Assembly: GCF_900187645.1 (NCBI RefSeq)
Contig: NZ_FYEE01000014.1
Span: forward strand, 1-64,000
DNA: 64,000 nucleotides
Source of the DNA: Pseudomonas sp. Irchel 3E20
GTDB taxonomy: Bacteria > Pseudomonadota > Gammaproteobacteria > Pseudomonadales > Pseudomonadaceae
Direction: 5' to 3'
The stretch's first letter is position 1. The number at the start of each line of letters is the position of its first letter. The translations under genes were made by a program, and so were the position numbers. Of this stretch, positions 1-8,798 are shown piece after piece. The notes below the pieces were generated by a model. It was given only the letters and a program-made list of their open reading frames with translations. It did no database searches and was not told the DNA's origin.

Positions 1-164
1 TCAACGGCGGCGCCATTGCGCTGGGCCACCCGATTGGCGCTTCGGGCTGCCGCGTGCTGGTGAGCCTGCTGCACGAAATGCTCAAGCGCGACGCCAAAAA
101 GGGCCTGGCCACCCTGTGCATCGGCGGTGGCCAAGGCGTGGCCCTGGCACTGGAGCGCGGCTGA
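1..164 (+). CDS. Thiolase family protein, C-terminal fragment
   Basis: Only the last 53 codons are inside the window, read from base 3 to the TGA at 162-164. They contain the thiolase C-terminal signature NGGAIALGHPIGASG, whose His belongs to the active site, followed by CIGGGQG, which holds the second catalytic Cys. The enzyme therefore belongs to the acetyl-CoA acetyltransferase/3-ketoacyl-CoA thiolase family. The fragment cannot tell biosynthetic from degradative thiolases, and the neighbouring gene that would settle the pathway lies upstream of the window. Confidence 0.9.
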   Translation, partial: NGGAIALGHPIGASGCRVLVSLLHEMLKRDAKKGLATLCIGGGQGVALALERG

Positions 165-183
165 ACCCCCCACCGACCCGCCC

Positions 184-409
184 CTGCGGGAGCTAGGCCT
201 GCCCGCGATGGCGCTAAGACATCCAGCATTTAGGTTGGCTGGCCCACCGCTATCGTGGGCTGAGCCCGCTCCCACAGGATTGGGTTCCAAATGATGTATG
301 TGGCAGTCCTAACCTTCTCTGTGGGAGCGGGCCTGCCCGCGATAGCGATCTGTCAGGTAAATGAATGTCGACTGACACACCGCCATCGCGGGCAGAGCCC
401 GCTACCACA
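184..409. repeat. REP/REPIN cluster: four palindromic units in two inverted pairs
   Basis: Four copies of a 27-30 bp GC-rich element lie at about 184-213, 248-277, 320-347 and 381-409. Units 1 and 3 read (G)GGGAGC..GCCTGCCCGCGAT; units 2 and 4 are the reverse complement and end in CGCTNCCACA. Each pair therefore forms a REP doublet that can fold into a hairpin. This fills the 340-base gap between the thiolase and the next gene; no coding sequence is seen there. Confidence 0.85.
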
Positions 410-506
410 GCGGGTCCAACAGCCATGCGAGTAACACAGAGGGGCAATTGGCAGTAAGATGCGCGGCCTTTTAATGGCCGTGCCCTCTTCTACCCAAGGA
501 CCCCCC

Positions 507-1304
507 ATGCAACCGGATGGCAAACCTGCCTCGCGTCACTCCCTGGTTTTGTTGCTGCTCGCCAGCCTGAGCCTCGCAGCCTGCTCCCCCAGCGACCGTT
601 CGCTCTCATCCGCCTCGGCGATTCGTGGTGAGCAGGGCCAGGCTGGCGCAATGCTGGCGTATGAACACGAACTGACCCTCACCCTGCCCCTGGCGCAGAT
701 CGCGCCGCGCCTGGCCGAAACCCGCCAGGCCTGCGAAACCGCGCGCTTTGGGGCGTGCAACATCCTGCGTATCGAGCAAAGCGCCGAGCGCGCCGACATC
801 ACCCTGCGCATCGCCCCAACAGGGGTGGAGCCGCTGGTGGCGATGGCGGGCGAAGGAGGCGAACTGGGCCAACGGGTGACCAGCGCCGAAGACCTGGCCG
901 ACGCCGTGGCCGACATGCAACGCCAACAGGAACGCTTGCGGGCGCAGCAAGCGCGGCTCGATGACCTGGCCAAGCGCCGCGACATCAGCGTCAGCGACCT
1001 GATCGCCCTGAGCAAGGAGCAGGCTGGCATCGAAAACGACTTGCAGGCCCTGGCCCAAGTTGCCGCCGGCCACCAGCGACGCCTGGACACCAACCGAGTG
1101 ACCCTCAGCTTCACCCCGTCCGACAGTAGCCAGCGCGCCTCCAACCTGCGCGAGGCCTTCGCCAACCTGCTGGACAACCTGGCCGACGGCACCGCCCAAG
1201 CCGTGGAAAAAGCCAGCTATACCTTGCCGTTCCTGATCCTCGCCTTCCCGACGCTGCTGCTGTGGGTATGGCTGTGGCGCAAATTCGTGCGCCGTCGCGC
1301 TTAA
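507..1304 (+). CDS. DUF4349-type lipoprotein with C-terminal membrane anchor
   Basis: A 265-aa protein. The start at 507 is preferred because AAGGA lies six bases upstream; an in-frame start at 459 has no such site. The N-terminus is a lipoprotein signal peptide with lipobox LAAC. The middle (about residues 130-190) is Gln/Arg/Leu-rich and likely a coiled coil, and the protein ends in a hydrophobic helix followed by a basic tail. This layout is typical of DUF4349 proteins of the cell envelope, whose function is unknown. It converges on the next gene, and the two stop codons share the palindrome TTAA. Confidence 0.8.
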   Translation: MQPDGKPASRHSLVLLLLASLSLAACSPSDRSLSSASAIRGEQGQAGAMLAYEHELTLTLPLAQIAPRLAETRQACETARFGACNILRIEQSAERADITLRIAPTGVEPLVAMAGEGGELGQRVTSAEDLADAVADMQRQQERLRAQQARLDDLAKRRDISVSDLIALSKEQAGIENDLQALAQVAAGHQRRLDTNRVTLSFTPSDSSQRASNLREAFANLLDNLADGTAQAVEKASYTLPFLILAFPTLLLWVWLWRKFVRRRA

Positions 1305-2380
1305 CGCTTCATACACCGCTGATAACGCTCATCCACGCGCTTGGCGAACCAGGCCGTGGTGAGTTGGCGGGTGATTTTCGGGCTCTTGAGCACGATCCCC
1401 GGGAGCAATTCCCGGGGCAGCGCTTTGCCATTGGCCTGATCGGCCAGGGCAAATACTTTGCGATACAACGCGCTCCCTTCAAATTCCAGGCTGTCGCCCT
1501 GCTCCAATTGGCTGCGGATGCTCGGGTTGCGCATGCCCAACGACTTGCCCAGGGTGCGCACCGCCAATTCGGTGCTGCCGGGCAGCAGCGAGCCATGGCG
1601 AATCAGGTCGCCGTCCAGGGCCAGGGGGATACCTGTGGCCTGGCTGACGGCGTTCTGGAACGCCGCATTGCGGCTGGCATACCAGCCGGCATTGAAGTCG
1701 GCGAAGCGGTACAGCGGCTGGCTGTAGTGGGCCGGGTAGCCCAGCAAATGGTCGATACCGAAGTACATCCCACCGCGGCGGCTAAACACCTCCTCGCGGA
1801 TCGAACCTTGCACCGCGTAGGGGTAATTGCGCGCCCGGGCCTGGGCGAAGGCGATGCTGACCTGCATCGGCCCGCCGGTGTGCACCGGGTTGAAGTTGCC
1901 GAACAGGGTGCGGCCCATGGGCACGCGGCCGATAAAGTCATCGAAGATCGCGCTGAGCTGTTTTTCCGTGCGCGCGGCACTCAGGCGATCGCTATAGGAT
2001 TTACCGTTGGACGACGGCAACTTCAGCGCCGCACTGACCAAAAACGCCGGCACATGGACCTTGGCCGCACGCCGGTCGATCTCGGCGCGGGCGATCTTGC
2101 CCAGGCCCGGCACGGGCGGGTCGACCACGAAGGTGGACTCCTGCTCCGTCACCGCCAGCACTGCGCATAGGTTGGACTGATCGGGGCTGATGTTCAGCGC
2201 GGCGAAAGCGGCGTAGATGTCGGTGGCCCAGCCTGGGCGGTCGACCGTGCTGGCCGGCAGCAGGCGCACAATCTGCGCCCGCACCTCGGCCGGTTTCGGC
2301 GCCGGCGGTTGGCTGCGCTGGCTGCTGCAACCGGCCAGCAGCAACGCGGCGGCGGCCAGAGTGAGGGGTAAGCGTTGCAT
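1301..2380 (-). CDS. DUF1615-type lipoprotein
   Basis: A 359-aa protein. I start it at the ATG at 2380, where a clean lipoprotein signal (MQRLPLTLAAAALLLAGCSS) begins; the longer open frame upstream lacks a signal. The body has the look of the DUF1615 family of proteobacterial lipoproteins. An early CAVLAVTEQEST segment resembles the catalytic-Glu region of lysozyme-like folds, so a peptidoglycan role is possible but is only inference. The stop overlaps that of the convergent DUF4349 gene by four bases. Confidence 0.75.
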   Translation of the reverse strand: MQRLPLTLAAAALLLAGCSSQRSQPPAPKPAEVRAQIVRLLPASTVDRPGWATDIYAAFAALNISPDQSNLCAVLAVTEQESTFVVDPPVPGLGKIARAEIDRRAAKVHVPAFLVSAALKLPSSNGKSYSDRLSAARTEKQLSAIFDDFIGRVPMGRTLFGNFNPVHTGGPMQVSIAFAQARARNYPYAVQGSIREEVFSRRGGMYFGIDHLLGYPAHYSQPLYRFADFNAGWYASRNAAFQNAVSQATGIPLALDGDLIRHGSLLPGSTELAVRTLGKSLGMRNPSIRSQLEQGDSLEFEGSALYRKVFALADQANGKALPRELLPGIVLKSPKITRQLTTAWFAKRVDERYQRCMKR

Positions 2381-2552
2381 GGGAACTCCTGCGACAGGGA
2401 GGCGGCCAAGGCTGGCGCCGAGGACTTCGACCCCAGTAGCGCCACCCTGTTCCACGGCTAAGCTGGCAATGCCCGCCACGCTGGTATTCAATGGCCGGCC
2501 CGGGGCAAAAAACCCACATGGACGGTACCACCAGCGCTGGAGCCTGCAGCTT

Positions 2553-3167
2553 ATGATGACCCTGGATTTCTTTATCACTTCACTGATTGTCGTGTTGATT
2601 CCCGGCACCGGTGTCGTTTACACCCTCTCCACAGCCCTGGCGGCCGGCAAGCGCGCCAGCGTATACGCAGCGCTGGGGTGTACCACGGGAATCGTGCCGC
2701 ATCTGTTGGCGTCGGTGCTGGGCCTGTCGGCGCTGCTACACGCCAGTGCGCTGGCGTTCCAGGGGCTGAAGTTCGCCGGTGTCGCCTACCTTCTGTACCT
2801 GGCCTACGCCACCTGGCGCGACCGCGCGGCCTTCGCCCTGGGCGACACGCCGCAGGCCAGCAGCGCCTGGAACATTGCCCTCAAGGCCTGCCTGCTGAAT
2901 GTGCTCAACCCGAAACTGACGATCTTCTTCCTGGCATTCCTGCCCCAGTTCATCAGCCCCAGCGGCCCGGCGCCTGCGGTGCAGATGCTCAGCCTGAGCG
3001 CGGTATTCATGGCCATGACGTTCGCCGTGTTCCTGCTCTATGGGCTGCTGGCCCATAGCCTGCGCAGGCACGTCATCGAGTCGCAACGGGTGCAGGACTG
3101 GCTGCGCCGTGGCTTTGCCGCATCCTTCGCCGCGCTGGGGGTGAACCTGGCGTTCGCCCAGCGCTAG
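2553..3167 (+). CDS. LysE/RhtB-family amino acid exporter
   Basis: A 204-aa inner-membrane protein beginning MMTLDFF. It has about six hydrophobic helices and the family's N-terminal glycine/proline motif (LIPGTGVVYTLSTALAAG). The internal segment LLNVLNPKLTIFFLAFLPQF is also characteristic of LysE/RhtB translocators, which export amino acids or homoserine lactone-like compounds. The length matches the family (about 205 aa). The start could be either of two consecutive ATGs (2553 or 2556). The substrate cannot be read from the sequence. Confidence 0.9.
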   Translation: MMTLDFFITSLIVVLIPGTGVVYTLSTALAAGKRASVYAALGCTTGIVPHLLASVLGLSALLHASALAFQGLKFAGVAYLLYLAYATWRDRAAFALGDTPQASSAWNIALKACLLNVLNPKLTIFFLAFLPQFISPSGPAPAVQMLSLSAVFMAMTFAVFLLYGLLAHSLRRHVIESQRVQDWLRRGFAASFAALGVNLAFAQR

Positions 3168-3178
3168 CGACAGGGGTT

Positions 3179-4153
3179 TCAGATCCCGCTAAGCGCTAGG
3201 TCCATGGCGAAGTAGGTGAAGATCAGGTCGGCGCCGGCGCGTTTGATCGAGCCCAGGGTTTCGCGCACCACGCGATCCTCGTCTATGGCCCCGGCCTGGG
3301 CGCCGAATTTAATCATCGCGTACTCGCCGCTGACCTGGTACGCCGCCAGCGGCAGGTTCGACACTTCACGGATGTCGCGGATGATGTCCAGGTACGCGCC
3401 GGCCGGTTTGACCATCAACGCATCCGCCCCTTCCTGCTCGTCGAGCAACGACTCGCGCACGGCTTCGCGGCGGTTCATCGGGTTCATCTGGTAGCTTTTG
3501 CGGTCGCCCTTGAGGGCGCTGCCGCCGGCTTCGCGGAACGGGCCGTAAAGGGCCGAGGCGAACTTGGTGGAGTAGGCCATGATCGGGATGTGGCTGAACC
3601 CGGCGGCGTCCAGCGCACGGCGGATGGCCTGGACCTGGCCGTCCATCGCGGCCGAGGGCGCGATCACGTCGGCGCCGGCGCGGGCGGCGGCCACGGCTTG
3701 CTTGCCGAGGTTGTGCAGAGTCTGGTCGTTGTCCACTTCGGCGCCGTGCATCACGCCGCAATGGCCGTGCTGGGTGTATTCGCAAAAGCAGGTATCGGAC
3801 ATCACGATCATTTCCGGCACCGCGTCCTTGCAGATGGCCGACATGCGCGACACCAGGCCGCGTTCGTGCCAGGTGTCGCTGCCGTCGCTGTCCAGGTGAT
3901 GGGACACGCCAAACGTCATCACCGACTTGATCCCGGCACGGGCATAGCGCTCGATTTCACTGGCCAGTTTCTTCTCAGGAATGCGCCGCACCCCAGGCAT
4001 GCTGGTGATGGGCACGAAATCGTCGATCTCTTCTTCGACGAAAATCGGCAGCACCAGGTCGTTGAGGCTGAACTCGGTTTCCTGGAACAGGCTGCGCAAT
4101 GCCGGCGAGCGACGCAGGCGACGGGGACGGGCTTCGGGAAATTGGCTGGTCAT
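3179..4153 (-). CDS. hemB: Delta-aminolevulinic acid dehydratase (porphobilinogen synthase), zinc-type
   Basis: A 324-aa cytosolic enzyme that condenses two 5-aminolevulinate molecules to porphobilinogen in tetrapyrrole (haem, sirohaem, cobalamin) synthesis. The two active-site lysines are visible as Lys197 (YSTKFAS) and Lys249 (LMVKPAG). The metal-site segment reads DTCFCEYTQHGHCG, with Cys122, Cys124 and Cys132, which is the zinc-binding triad of the E. coli-type enzyme. The HemB best known from Pseudomonas (P. aeruginosa) has Asp-rich residues at this place and uses magnesium. The whole protein closely resembles enteric HemB. It may therefore be a second, zinc-dependent paralogue; the rest of the genome would tell. 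Confidence 0.95.
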   Translation of the reverse strand: MTSQFPEARPRRLRRSPALRSLFQETEFSLNDLVLPIFVEEEIDDFVPITSMPGVRRIPEKKLASEIERYARAGIKSVMTFGVSHHLDSDGSDTWHERGLVSRMSAICKDAVPEMIVMSDTCFCEYTQHGHCGVMHGAEVDNDQTLHNLGKQAVAAARAGADVIAPSAAMDGQVQAIRRALDAAGFSHIPIMAYSTKFASALYGPFREAGGSALKGDRKSYQMNPMNRREAVRESLLDEQEGADALMVKPAGAYLDIIRDIREVSNLPLAAYQVSGEYAMIKFGAQAGAIDEDRVVRETLGSIKRAGADLIFTYFAMDLALSGI

Positions 4154-4214
4154 GGGGTTTCCAAAAAATAGGGGCCAGGGGTATCAAGGCCCTGGCAGGT
4201 AAAACACCGGCACG

Positions 4215-4303
4215 GTGGGAGCGAGCCCGCTCGCGATAGCGGTCTTTCATTAAACATCGATGTTGGCTGCAAGGACGCTATCGCGAGCAGGCTCGCTCCC
4301 ACA
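4215..4303. repeat. REP doublet (inverted pair)
   Basis: GTGGGAGCGAGCCCGCTCGCGATAGCG at 4215-4241 is answered by its near-perfect reverse complement at about 4276-4302, separated by 34 bases. It sits between the hemB start and the gst stop, in a 270-base gap with no other recognisable feature. Confidence 0.85.
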
Positions 4304-4425
4304 GGGAGGGGGCTTAAGCTTAAACGCCGCGCCCGGCCCGGTACAAACCGCGAGTCTATGGCCGACGCGGCAACCCGGGCATGCCGCGGATCAACAATTA
4401 GGGCGATCCGAGGCCTGGCGGGCGG

Positions 4426-5130
4426 TCAACGGACAGCGGGGACGTCCAACCCCCGTGCCACCGCCGGGCGGGCGACGAAGCGCTCCAGCACCCGCAGCAC
4501 GTTGGGGAAGTTGTGGATACCCACCAGGTCCCCGGCCTCGTAGAAGCCGATCAGGTTGCGCACCCAGGGGAACACCGCGATATCGGCGATGGTGTAGCGC
4601 TCGCCCATGATCCAATCGCGCCCCTCGAGCCGCCCTTCCAGCACGCCCAGCAAGCGCTTGGCTTCGTCCACGTAGCGGTCGCGCGGGCGTTTGTCTTCAA
4701 AGTCCTTGCCGCCGAACTTATTGAAGAAACCGACCTGGCCGAACATCGGGCCCACGCCGCCCATTTGCCACATCAACCACTGAATCGTCTCGTAACGCGC
4801 CGCCGATTCCTGGGCCAGCAGTTGGCCGCTTTTGTCCGCCAGGTAGATCAGGATCGCGCCGGACTCGAACAACGCCAGCGGCTGGTCGCCCGGGCCGTGG
4901 GGGTCGAGGATGGCGGGGATTTTGTTGTTCGGGTTCAGGGACAGAAACTGGGCAGACAGTTGATCCTCAGTCTCGAAACTGACCCGGTGCGCCTCGTAGG
5001 GCAGGCCGATTTCTTCAAGCATGATCGACACCTTGACCCCGTTGGGCGTGGGCAAGGAGTAGAGCTGGATCCAGTCCGGGAACTGGGCGGGCCATTTGGT
5101 GGTGATGGGAAACGCAGCAAGGTCGGTCAT
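4426..5130 (-). CDS. Glutathione S-transferase, YfcG/YghU (nu) class
   Basis: A 234-aa protein with an N-terminal thioredoxin-fold domain (YSLPTPNGVKVSIMLEEIGLPYEA, about residues 24-47, shown only as its start LPTPNGVK). It also has NPNNKIPAI and FESGAILIYLA, which form the glutathione site, and a helical C-terminal domain. The TPNG motif followed by Lys, and the NNKIPA motif, are characteristic of the E. coli YfcG/YghU class, which acts mainly as a glutathione-dependent disulfide-bond reductase/peroxidase and not as a classical conjugating enzyme. It may be transcribed with the lipoprotein gene upstream, although a GGGCTG/CAGCCC hairpin lies between them. Confidence 0.9.
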   Translation of the reverse strand: MTDLAAFPITTKWPAQFPDWIQLYSLPTPNGVKVSIMLEEIGLPYEAHRVSFETEDQLSAQFLSLNPNNKIPAILDPHGPGDQPLALFESGAILIYLADKSGQLLAQESAARYETIQWLMWQMGGVGPMFGQVGFFNKFGGKDFEDKRPRDRYVDEAKRLLGVLEGRLEGRDWIMGERYTIADIAVFPWVRNLIGFYEAGDLVGIHNFPNVLRVLERFVARPAVARGLDVPAVR

Positions 5131-5211
5131 GGAAAGCTTCCGATAGCGATGGGAATGGGGCCTGCACGTGACGACGCGGGCCCTCGCGGCGGGCTGATTA
5201 TAGGCGCAGCC

Positions 5212-5568
5212 CTACAATGATGGCACCACGCCTGGCTTGGCCGCGCTGACGGAGAAGAAAGTTTCCCCCGCACCATCGGCCCGCAGCGTCACGTCATACA
5301 AGCGCGAGGTGGCGCAGCCGCTCACGTTCCAAGTCTCGTGGACTTTCTGCAAGCCACCGGCGGCGTCCTTCTCCAGGGTCACGATGCGCGTGTCGACGGT
5401 GTCGACGCGGCGGCACGAGGCCTGCACGTCGAACATCATGTGCACGGTTTTATAGATATCGGCGCGCAGCACCGCGTCGGTCACGCTGGCGCCGCGGTAG
5501 GTCGGCCCCATGGCACAACCGGCCAGGGTCAAGGCGGCAAGGGACAGGGTCAGGGTGCGTGACAGCAT
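5212..5568 (-). CDS. Small lipoprotein of unknown function
   Basis: A 118-aa protein starting at the ATG at 5568, where a lipoprotein signal with lipobox LAGC begins; the longer frame upstream has no signal. The mature part has two further Cys residues (ASCRRVDT and VSGCATSR) that could form a disulfide in the periplasm. I do not recognise the family. The stop codon overlaps a GGGCTG..CAGCCC hairpin that may shield the mRNA end. Confidence 0.65.
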   Translation of the reverse strand: MLSRTLTLSLAALTLAGCAMGPTYRGASVTDAVLRADIYKTVHMMFDVQASCRRVDTVDTRIVTLEKDAAGGLQKVHETWNVSGCATSRLYDVTLRADGAGETFFSVSAAKPGVVPSL

Positions 5569-5873
5569 CGAAGGACTTCCTTGTAGAGGGCGCCAGGGGT
5601 TGGCGAATGATCCGACCGACGCCCTGGCCATGGGTTCCGCCCTGGCCGTCACGCATCCGAAACATCCTGTGGTTAAAGTTCATCAACGTCCGATAGAGGC
5701 GAAGATAAAGTGCCTTCGCGCGTCAGATATCGAACCAAAACCCGTAAAGGGAATCTGAGGGTGACGCATCGGTGGATGGAACCACCCAATGACAGGGAAA
5801 ACGCGCGCGGCCCCCGGCTCGTTGTGGACAGGTTTGTCAGCCTTAACCGAATGCGCCGAAGAACGATGAATCC
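5569..5873. other. Intergenic region, nothing recognised
   Basis: About 305 bases between the divergently placed small lipoprotein gene and the histidine phosphatase gene. It must hold both promoters. I see no REP element, no clear -35/-10 pair, no operator palindrome and no coding remnant. Confidence 0.5.
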
Positions 5874-6548
5874 ATGAAAAGCCCTTTGCGTTTCGCCCGC
5901 TCCCTCAAGCCCCGCACTTACCTGATCCTGCCCGCGCTGTTGGTGGCCGGGGCGCTGTTTTTCACCTTCGAACCCCTGGAAAGCCGGGCCCAACAAGCCA
6001 ATGGCACGCAGACCCTGGTGTTCTTGCGCCACGCCGAAAAACCCCAGGGCGGCCTCGGCCAGCTCAACTGCCAAGGCCTGAACCGGGCCATCGACCTGGC
6101 CACCCTGCTCCCGGAAAAATTCGGCAAGGCCAATTACGTGTTCGCCGCCAACCCTACGCGCAACGTTGAGGAAGGCGAATTCGACAACTCCTACAGCTAC
6201 ATTCGCCCCCTGATGACCATCAGCCCCAGCGCCATCAAGCTTGGCCTGCCGGTGAACATCGAGTATTCGGCCAACGACACCAGCGACCTGGCCCACGAGT
6301 TGCTCGACCCCAAGTATCACGATTCGATCATCTACACCGCGTGGTCCCACGGTTACCTGCCGGAACTCATCAACAAGGTGGCCGAAAAAGCGGTGGGGCA
6401 AAAAGCGCCGATCACCGAAGACTGGAAATCCAACGACTTCGACTCCCTCTACGTGCTGACCCTGACCTGGCACAACGGCAAGGCCACCCTGCTCAGCCAC
6501 AGCTACAAGCAAGGCCTGGACAACGGCGAAGAGAACTGTCCGACCTGA
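5874..6548 (+). CDS. Histidine phosphatase superfamily protein, exported
   Basis: A 224-aa protein. The N-terminus (positive residues, then a hydrophobic stretch around residues 18-33) looks like a signal peptide or single membrane anchor. The mature part starts with LVFLRHAEKP, the RHxE catalytic motif of phosphoglycerate-mutase-like phosphatases, with the His as phosphate acceptor. The second catalytic His is likely in TAWSHGYLP. The substrate is unknown; location is probably periplasmic. The next gene begins 92 bases downstream on the same strand, so co-transcription is possible. Confidence 0.8.
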   Translation: MKSPLRFARSLKPRTYLILPALLVAGALFFTFEPLESRAQQANGTQTLVFLRHAEKPQGGLGQLNCQGLNRAIDLATLLPEKFGKANYVFAANPTRNVEEGEFDNSYSYIRPLMTISPSAIKLGLPVNIEYSANDTSDLAHELLDPKYHDSIIYTAWSHGYLPELINKVAEKAVGQKAPITEDWKSNDFDSLYVLTLTWHNGKATLLSHSYKQGLDNGEENCPT

Positions 6549-6640
6549 AACCAGGCGATGCCCGGCACGCAATCAAGGCCCTGGAGCCGGGACGCTGGGG
6601 TATCATCGCCGCCTCCCCCTGATTGTCCGGAACTCCCTGC

Positions 6641-7693
6641 ATGCCCAACTCCCTCGCAGCCCCCCGCCGGGGCTGGTCGTTCTGGTGCAAACCCGCGCTG
6701 TTCGTCCTGGTGGCCTGTATCGGCCTCTACTACGTCAAGTGGTCGCCCTACTACTTCAAAGCCTTCGCCGCCGCCGATAGCCACAGCATCGGTGCCTCGA
6801 TCCTCAACGATGCCCAGACCGCGCCCCTGGCGGCCGCGCTGAGCTACGCCCAGGTGTATTTCCTGGCGATCTGGAAAGCCGCGGTGCTGGCGGTGATTCT
6901 CGGTTCGCTGCTGCAAGTGCTGATCCCGCGGGACTGGCTGCTGCGCCTGTTCGGCCGCGCCGGCCTGGCTTCCACCCTGCGCGGCGGCCTGTTCGCCCTG
7001 CCCGGCATGATGTGCAGTTGCTGCGCCGCGCCGGTGGCGGCCGGCATGCGCCGCCAGCAGGTCTCGGTGGGCGCGGCCCTGGCGTTCTGGATCGCCAACC
7101 CGGTGCTCAACCCGGCCACCCTGGTGTTCATGGGCTTCGTCCTGGGCTGGGGCTTTACCGCGCTGCGCCTGGTGGCGGGCATCGTGCTGGTGCTGGGGGT
7201 GGCGCTGATCGCCCAACGCATGTCGCGCCCCGAGCAACTGCCGCAGGCCGCGTTCGAGGCGGTAGCCACAGCCACCACGGCGCCGACCCAGCCGTTCCTG
7301 CTGCGCTGGGGGCGGACCCTGTGGCAACTGTTCTGGAGCACCATCCCGGTGTACGTCCTCGCCGTGTTGCTGTTGGGCGCGGCACGGGTATGGCTGTTCC
7401 CCCATGTCGATGGGGCCATGGCCGACAGCCTGCTGTGGCTGGTGCCGCTGGCGATTGTCGGGACGCTGTTCGTGATCCCCACCGCCGCCGAAATCCCCAT
7501 CGTGCAGACCATGATGGCCCTGGGCATGGGCACCGGCCCGGCAGTGGCGTTGCTGATGACCCTGCCCAGCATCAGCCTGCCGTCGCTGCTGATGCTGCGC
7601 AAAGACTTCGACCGCCGCGTGCTGGTCACCGTGGCGCTGCTGACCATGGCCATGGGTGTGGTCTGCGGTTTGATCGGCGCCGCGCTGCTGTGA
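6641..7693 (+). CDS. UPF0718/ArsP-type membrane permease
   Basis: A 350-aa protein with about eight hydrophobic helices, started at the ATG at 6641 (an upstream in-frame TTG is less likely). The key motif is PGMMCSCCAAPVAAGMRRQ around residues 123-141, the cysteine-rich loop of the DUF318/UPF0718 permeases that include ArsP, an exporter of trivalent organoarsenicals. A second symmetric half follows with PTAAEIPIVQ. The cysteines suggest soft-metal or thiol chemistry, but no ars genes are nearby, so the substrate is open. It converges on mnmH with one base between the stops. Confidence 0.8.
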   Translation: MPNSLAAPRRGWSFWCKPALFVLVACIGLYYVKWSPYYFKAFAAADSHSIGASILNDAQTAPLAAALSYAQVYFLAIWKAAVLAVILGSLLQVLIPRDWLLRLFGRAGLASTLRGGLFALPGMMCSCCAAPVAAGMRRQQVSVGAALAFWIANPVLNPATLVFMGFVLGWGFTALRLVAGIVLVLGVALIAQRMSRPEQLPQAAFEAVATATTAPTQPFLLRWGRTLWQLFWSTIPVYVLAVLLLGAARVWLFPHVDGAMADSLLWLVPLAIVGTLFVIPTAAEIPIVQTMMALGMGTGPAVALLMTLPSISLPSLLMLRKDFDRRVLVTVALLTMAMGVVCGLIGAALL

Positions 7694-7694
7694 C

Positions 7695-8798
7695 CTAACC
7701 GCGCTGGCGGGCGCGCTCGCGCAGGTATTCGAGCACGCTCGCCTGGTCGCCGGCGAACTCGATGCGCTCGCCTTTGCTGGCCCGCTGAAAGGCGTACATC
7801 GGGTCGTAATATTCCTTGAGCAACCCCTCGATCCAGGCCCGGTGCAGGTCCACCGCGCCACTGCGCGCCTGTTGCTCCAGGGCCGCGTCCAGCAGCGCCA
7901 GCAAACGCTGGTGCCGCTCGCCCCCCAGGCGTTTGCGGATGTTGTTGAGGCTGTCGCGCAGGCGTTGGGCGAACAGGGCAAAACCCTCGGCGCCGAAGCA
8001 GGTGACGAACTCGGCGCACAGGTCCACCACATAGTCGCGCAGGATCCGCTCCACGCGCCCGGCCACGCTGTCTTCGAGCCAAACCATCGGCAAGCGCTGC
8101 ATCGCCTGGTACAACGCCAGGGGCAAGGCGCAACTGCCGACCGTGCGGCTCTCGTCCTCGACGACGAAACTGGCGATGCCGGCGTCGCGCTTTTTCAGCA
8201 CGTCCACCGCCAAGCGGTTTTCAAAATCGATGTTGGACGGCTGGCCCGTGGCCCGTTTGCCGAAGCTGGAGCCGCGATGGTTGGCGTGGCCTTCCAGGTC
8301 CAGGCCATTGCGCAGTTGGCTGAGCACGTCGGTCTTGCCGGTGCCGGTCATGCCCCCCAGCAGCACCCAGTCGCACTGGCCGACAGCTTGTTCCAGGGTA
8401 TTGAGCAGGAAGGTGCGCATGGCTTTGTAGCCGCCGCCCACCCGTGGGTAGTCGATGCCCGCCTCGTCCTTGAGCCATTGCTGGACGATCTGCGAGCGCA
8501 GCCCACCGCGAAAGCAATACAGGTAGCCCTGGGGGTGAGCCCGGGCGAAATCGGCCCAGGCCTGGATGCGCGCGGCCTTGACCGCGCCGCACACCAACTC
8601 ATGGCCCAGCACGATGGCTGCCTGCTGGCCCTGCTGCTTGTAGCAGGTGCCGACGCGCTGGCGTTCGGCGTCGGTCATCAGCGGCAGGTTGACCACGCCA
8701 GGGAAGGCGCCCTTGGTGAATTCCACCGGCGCGCGGGTGTCCATCAGCGGCCGGTCGTGGAGGAAGATGTCGCGGTAGTCGGTGATATCGATAGTCAT
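7695..8798 (-). CDS. mnmH: tRNA 2-selenouridine synthase
   Basis: A 367-aa enzyme that exchanges the sulfur of 2-thiouridine at the tRNA wobble position for selenium, using selenophosphate. The N-terminal rhodanese domain carries Cys95 in LYCFRGGLRS; the C-terminal half has a P-loop, GGMTGTGKT, around residues 148-156. The ATG at 8798 shares one base with the selD stop (TGATG), so the two genes are translationally coupled; a TTG three bases earlier is the only alternative. The pairing with selD is the normal arrangement and means this strain uses selenium at least for tRNA. Confidence 0.95.
   Translation of the reverse strand: MTIDITDYRDIFLHDRPLMDTRAPVEFTKGAFPGVVNLPLMTDAERQRVGTCYKQQGQQAAIVLGHELVCGAVKAARIQAWADFARAHPQGYLYCFRGGLRSQIVQQWLKDEAGIDYPRVGGGYKAMRTFLLNTLEQAVGQCDWVLLGGMTGTGKTDVLSQLRNGLDLEGHANHRGSSFGKRATGQPSNIDFENRLAVDVLKKRDAGIASFVVEDESRTVGSCALPLALYQAMQRLPMVWLEDSVAGRVERILRDYVVDLCAEFVTCFGAEGFALFAQRLRDSLNNIRKRLGGERHQRLLALLDAALEQQARSGAVDLHRAWIEGLLKEYYDPMYAFQRASKGERIEFAGDQASVLEYLRERARQRG

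Noticed and set aside
165..506. A 65-codon minus-strand frame at 250-447
   Set aside because: It is built from REP palindromes and has no ribosome site.
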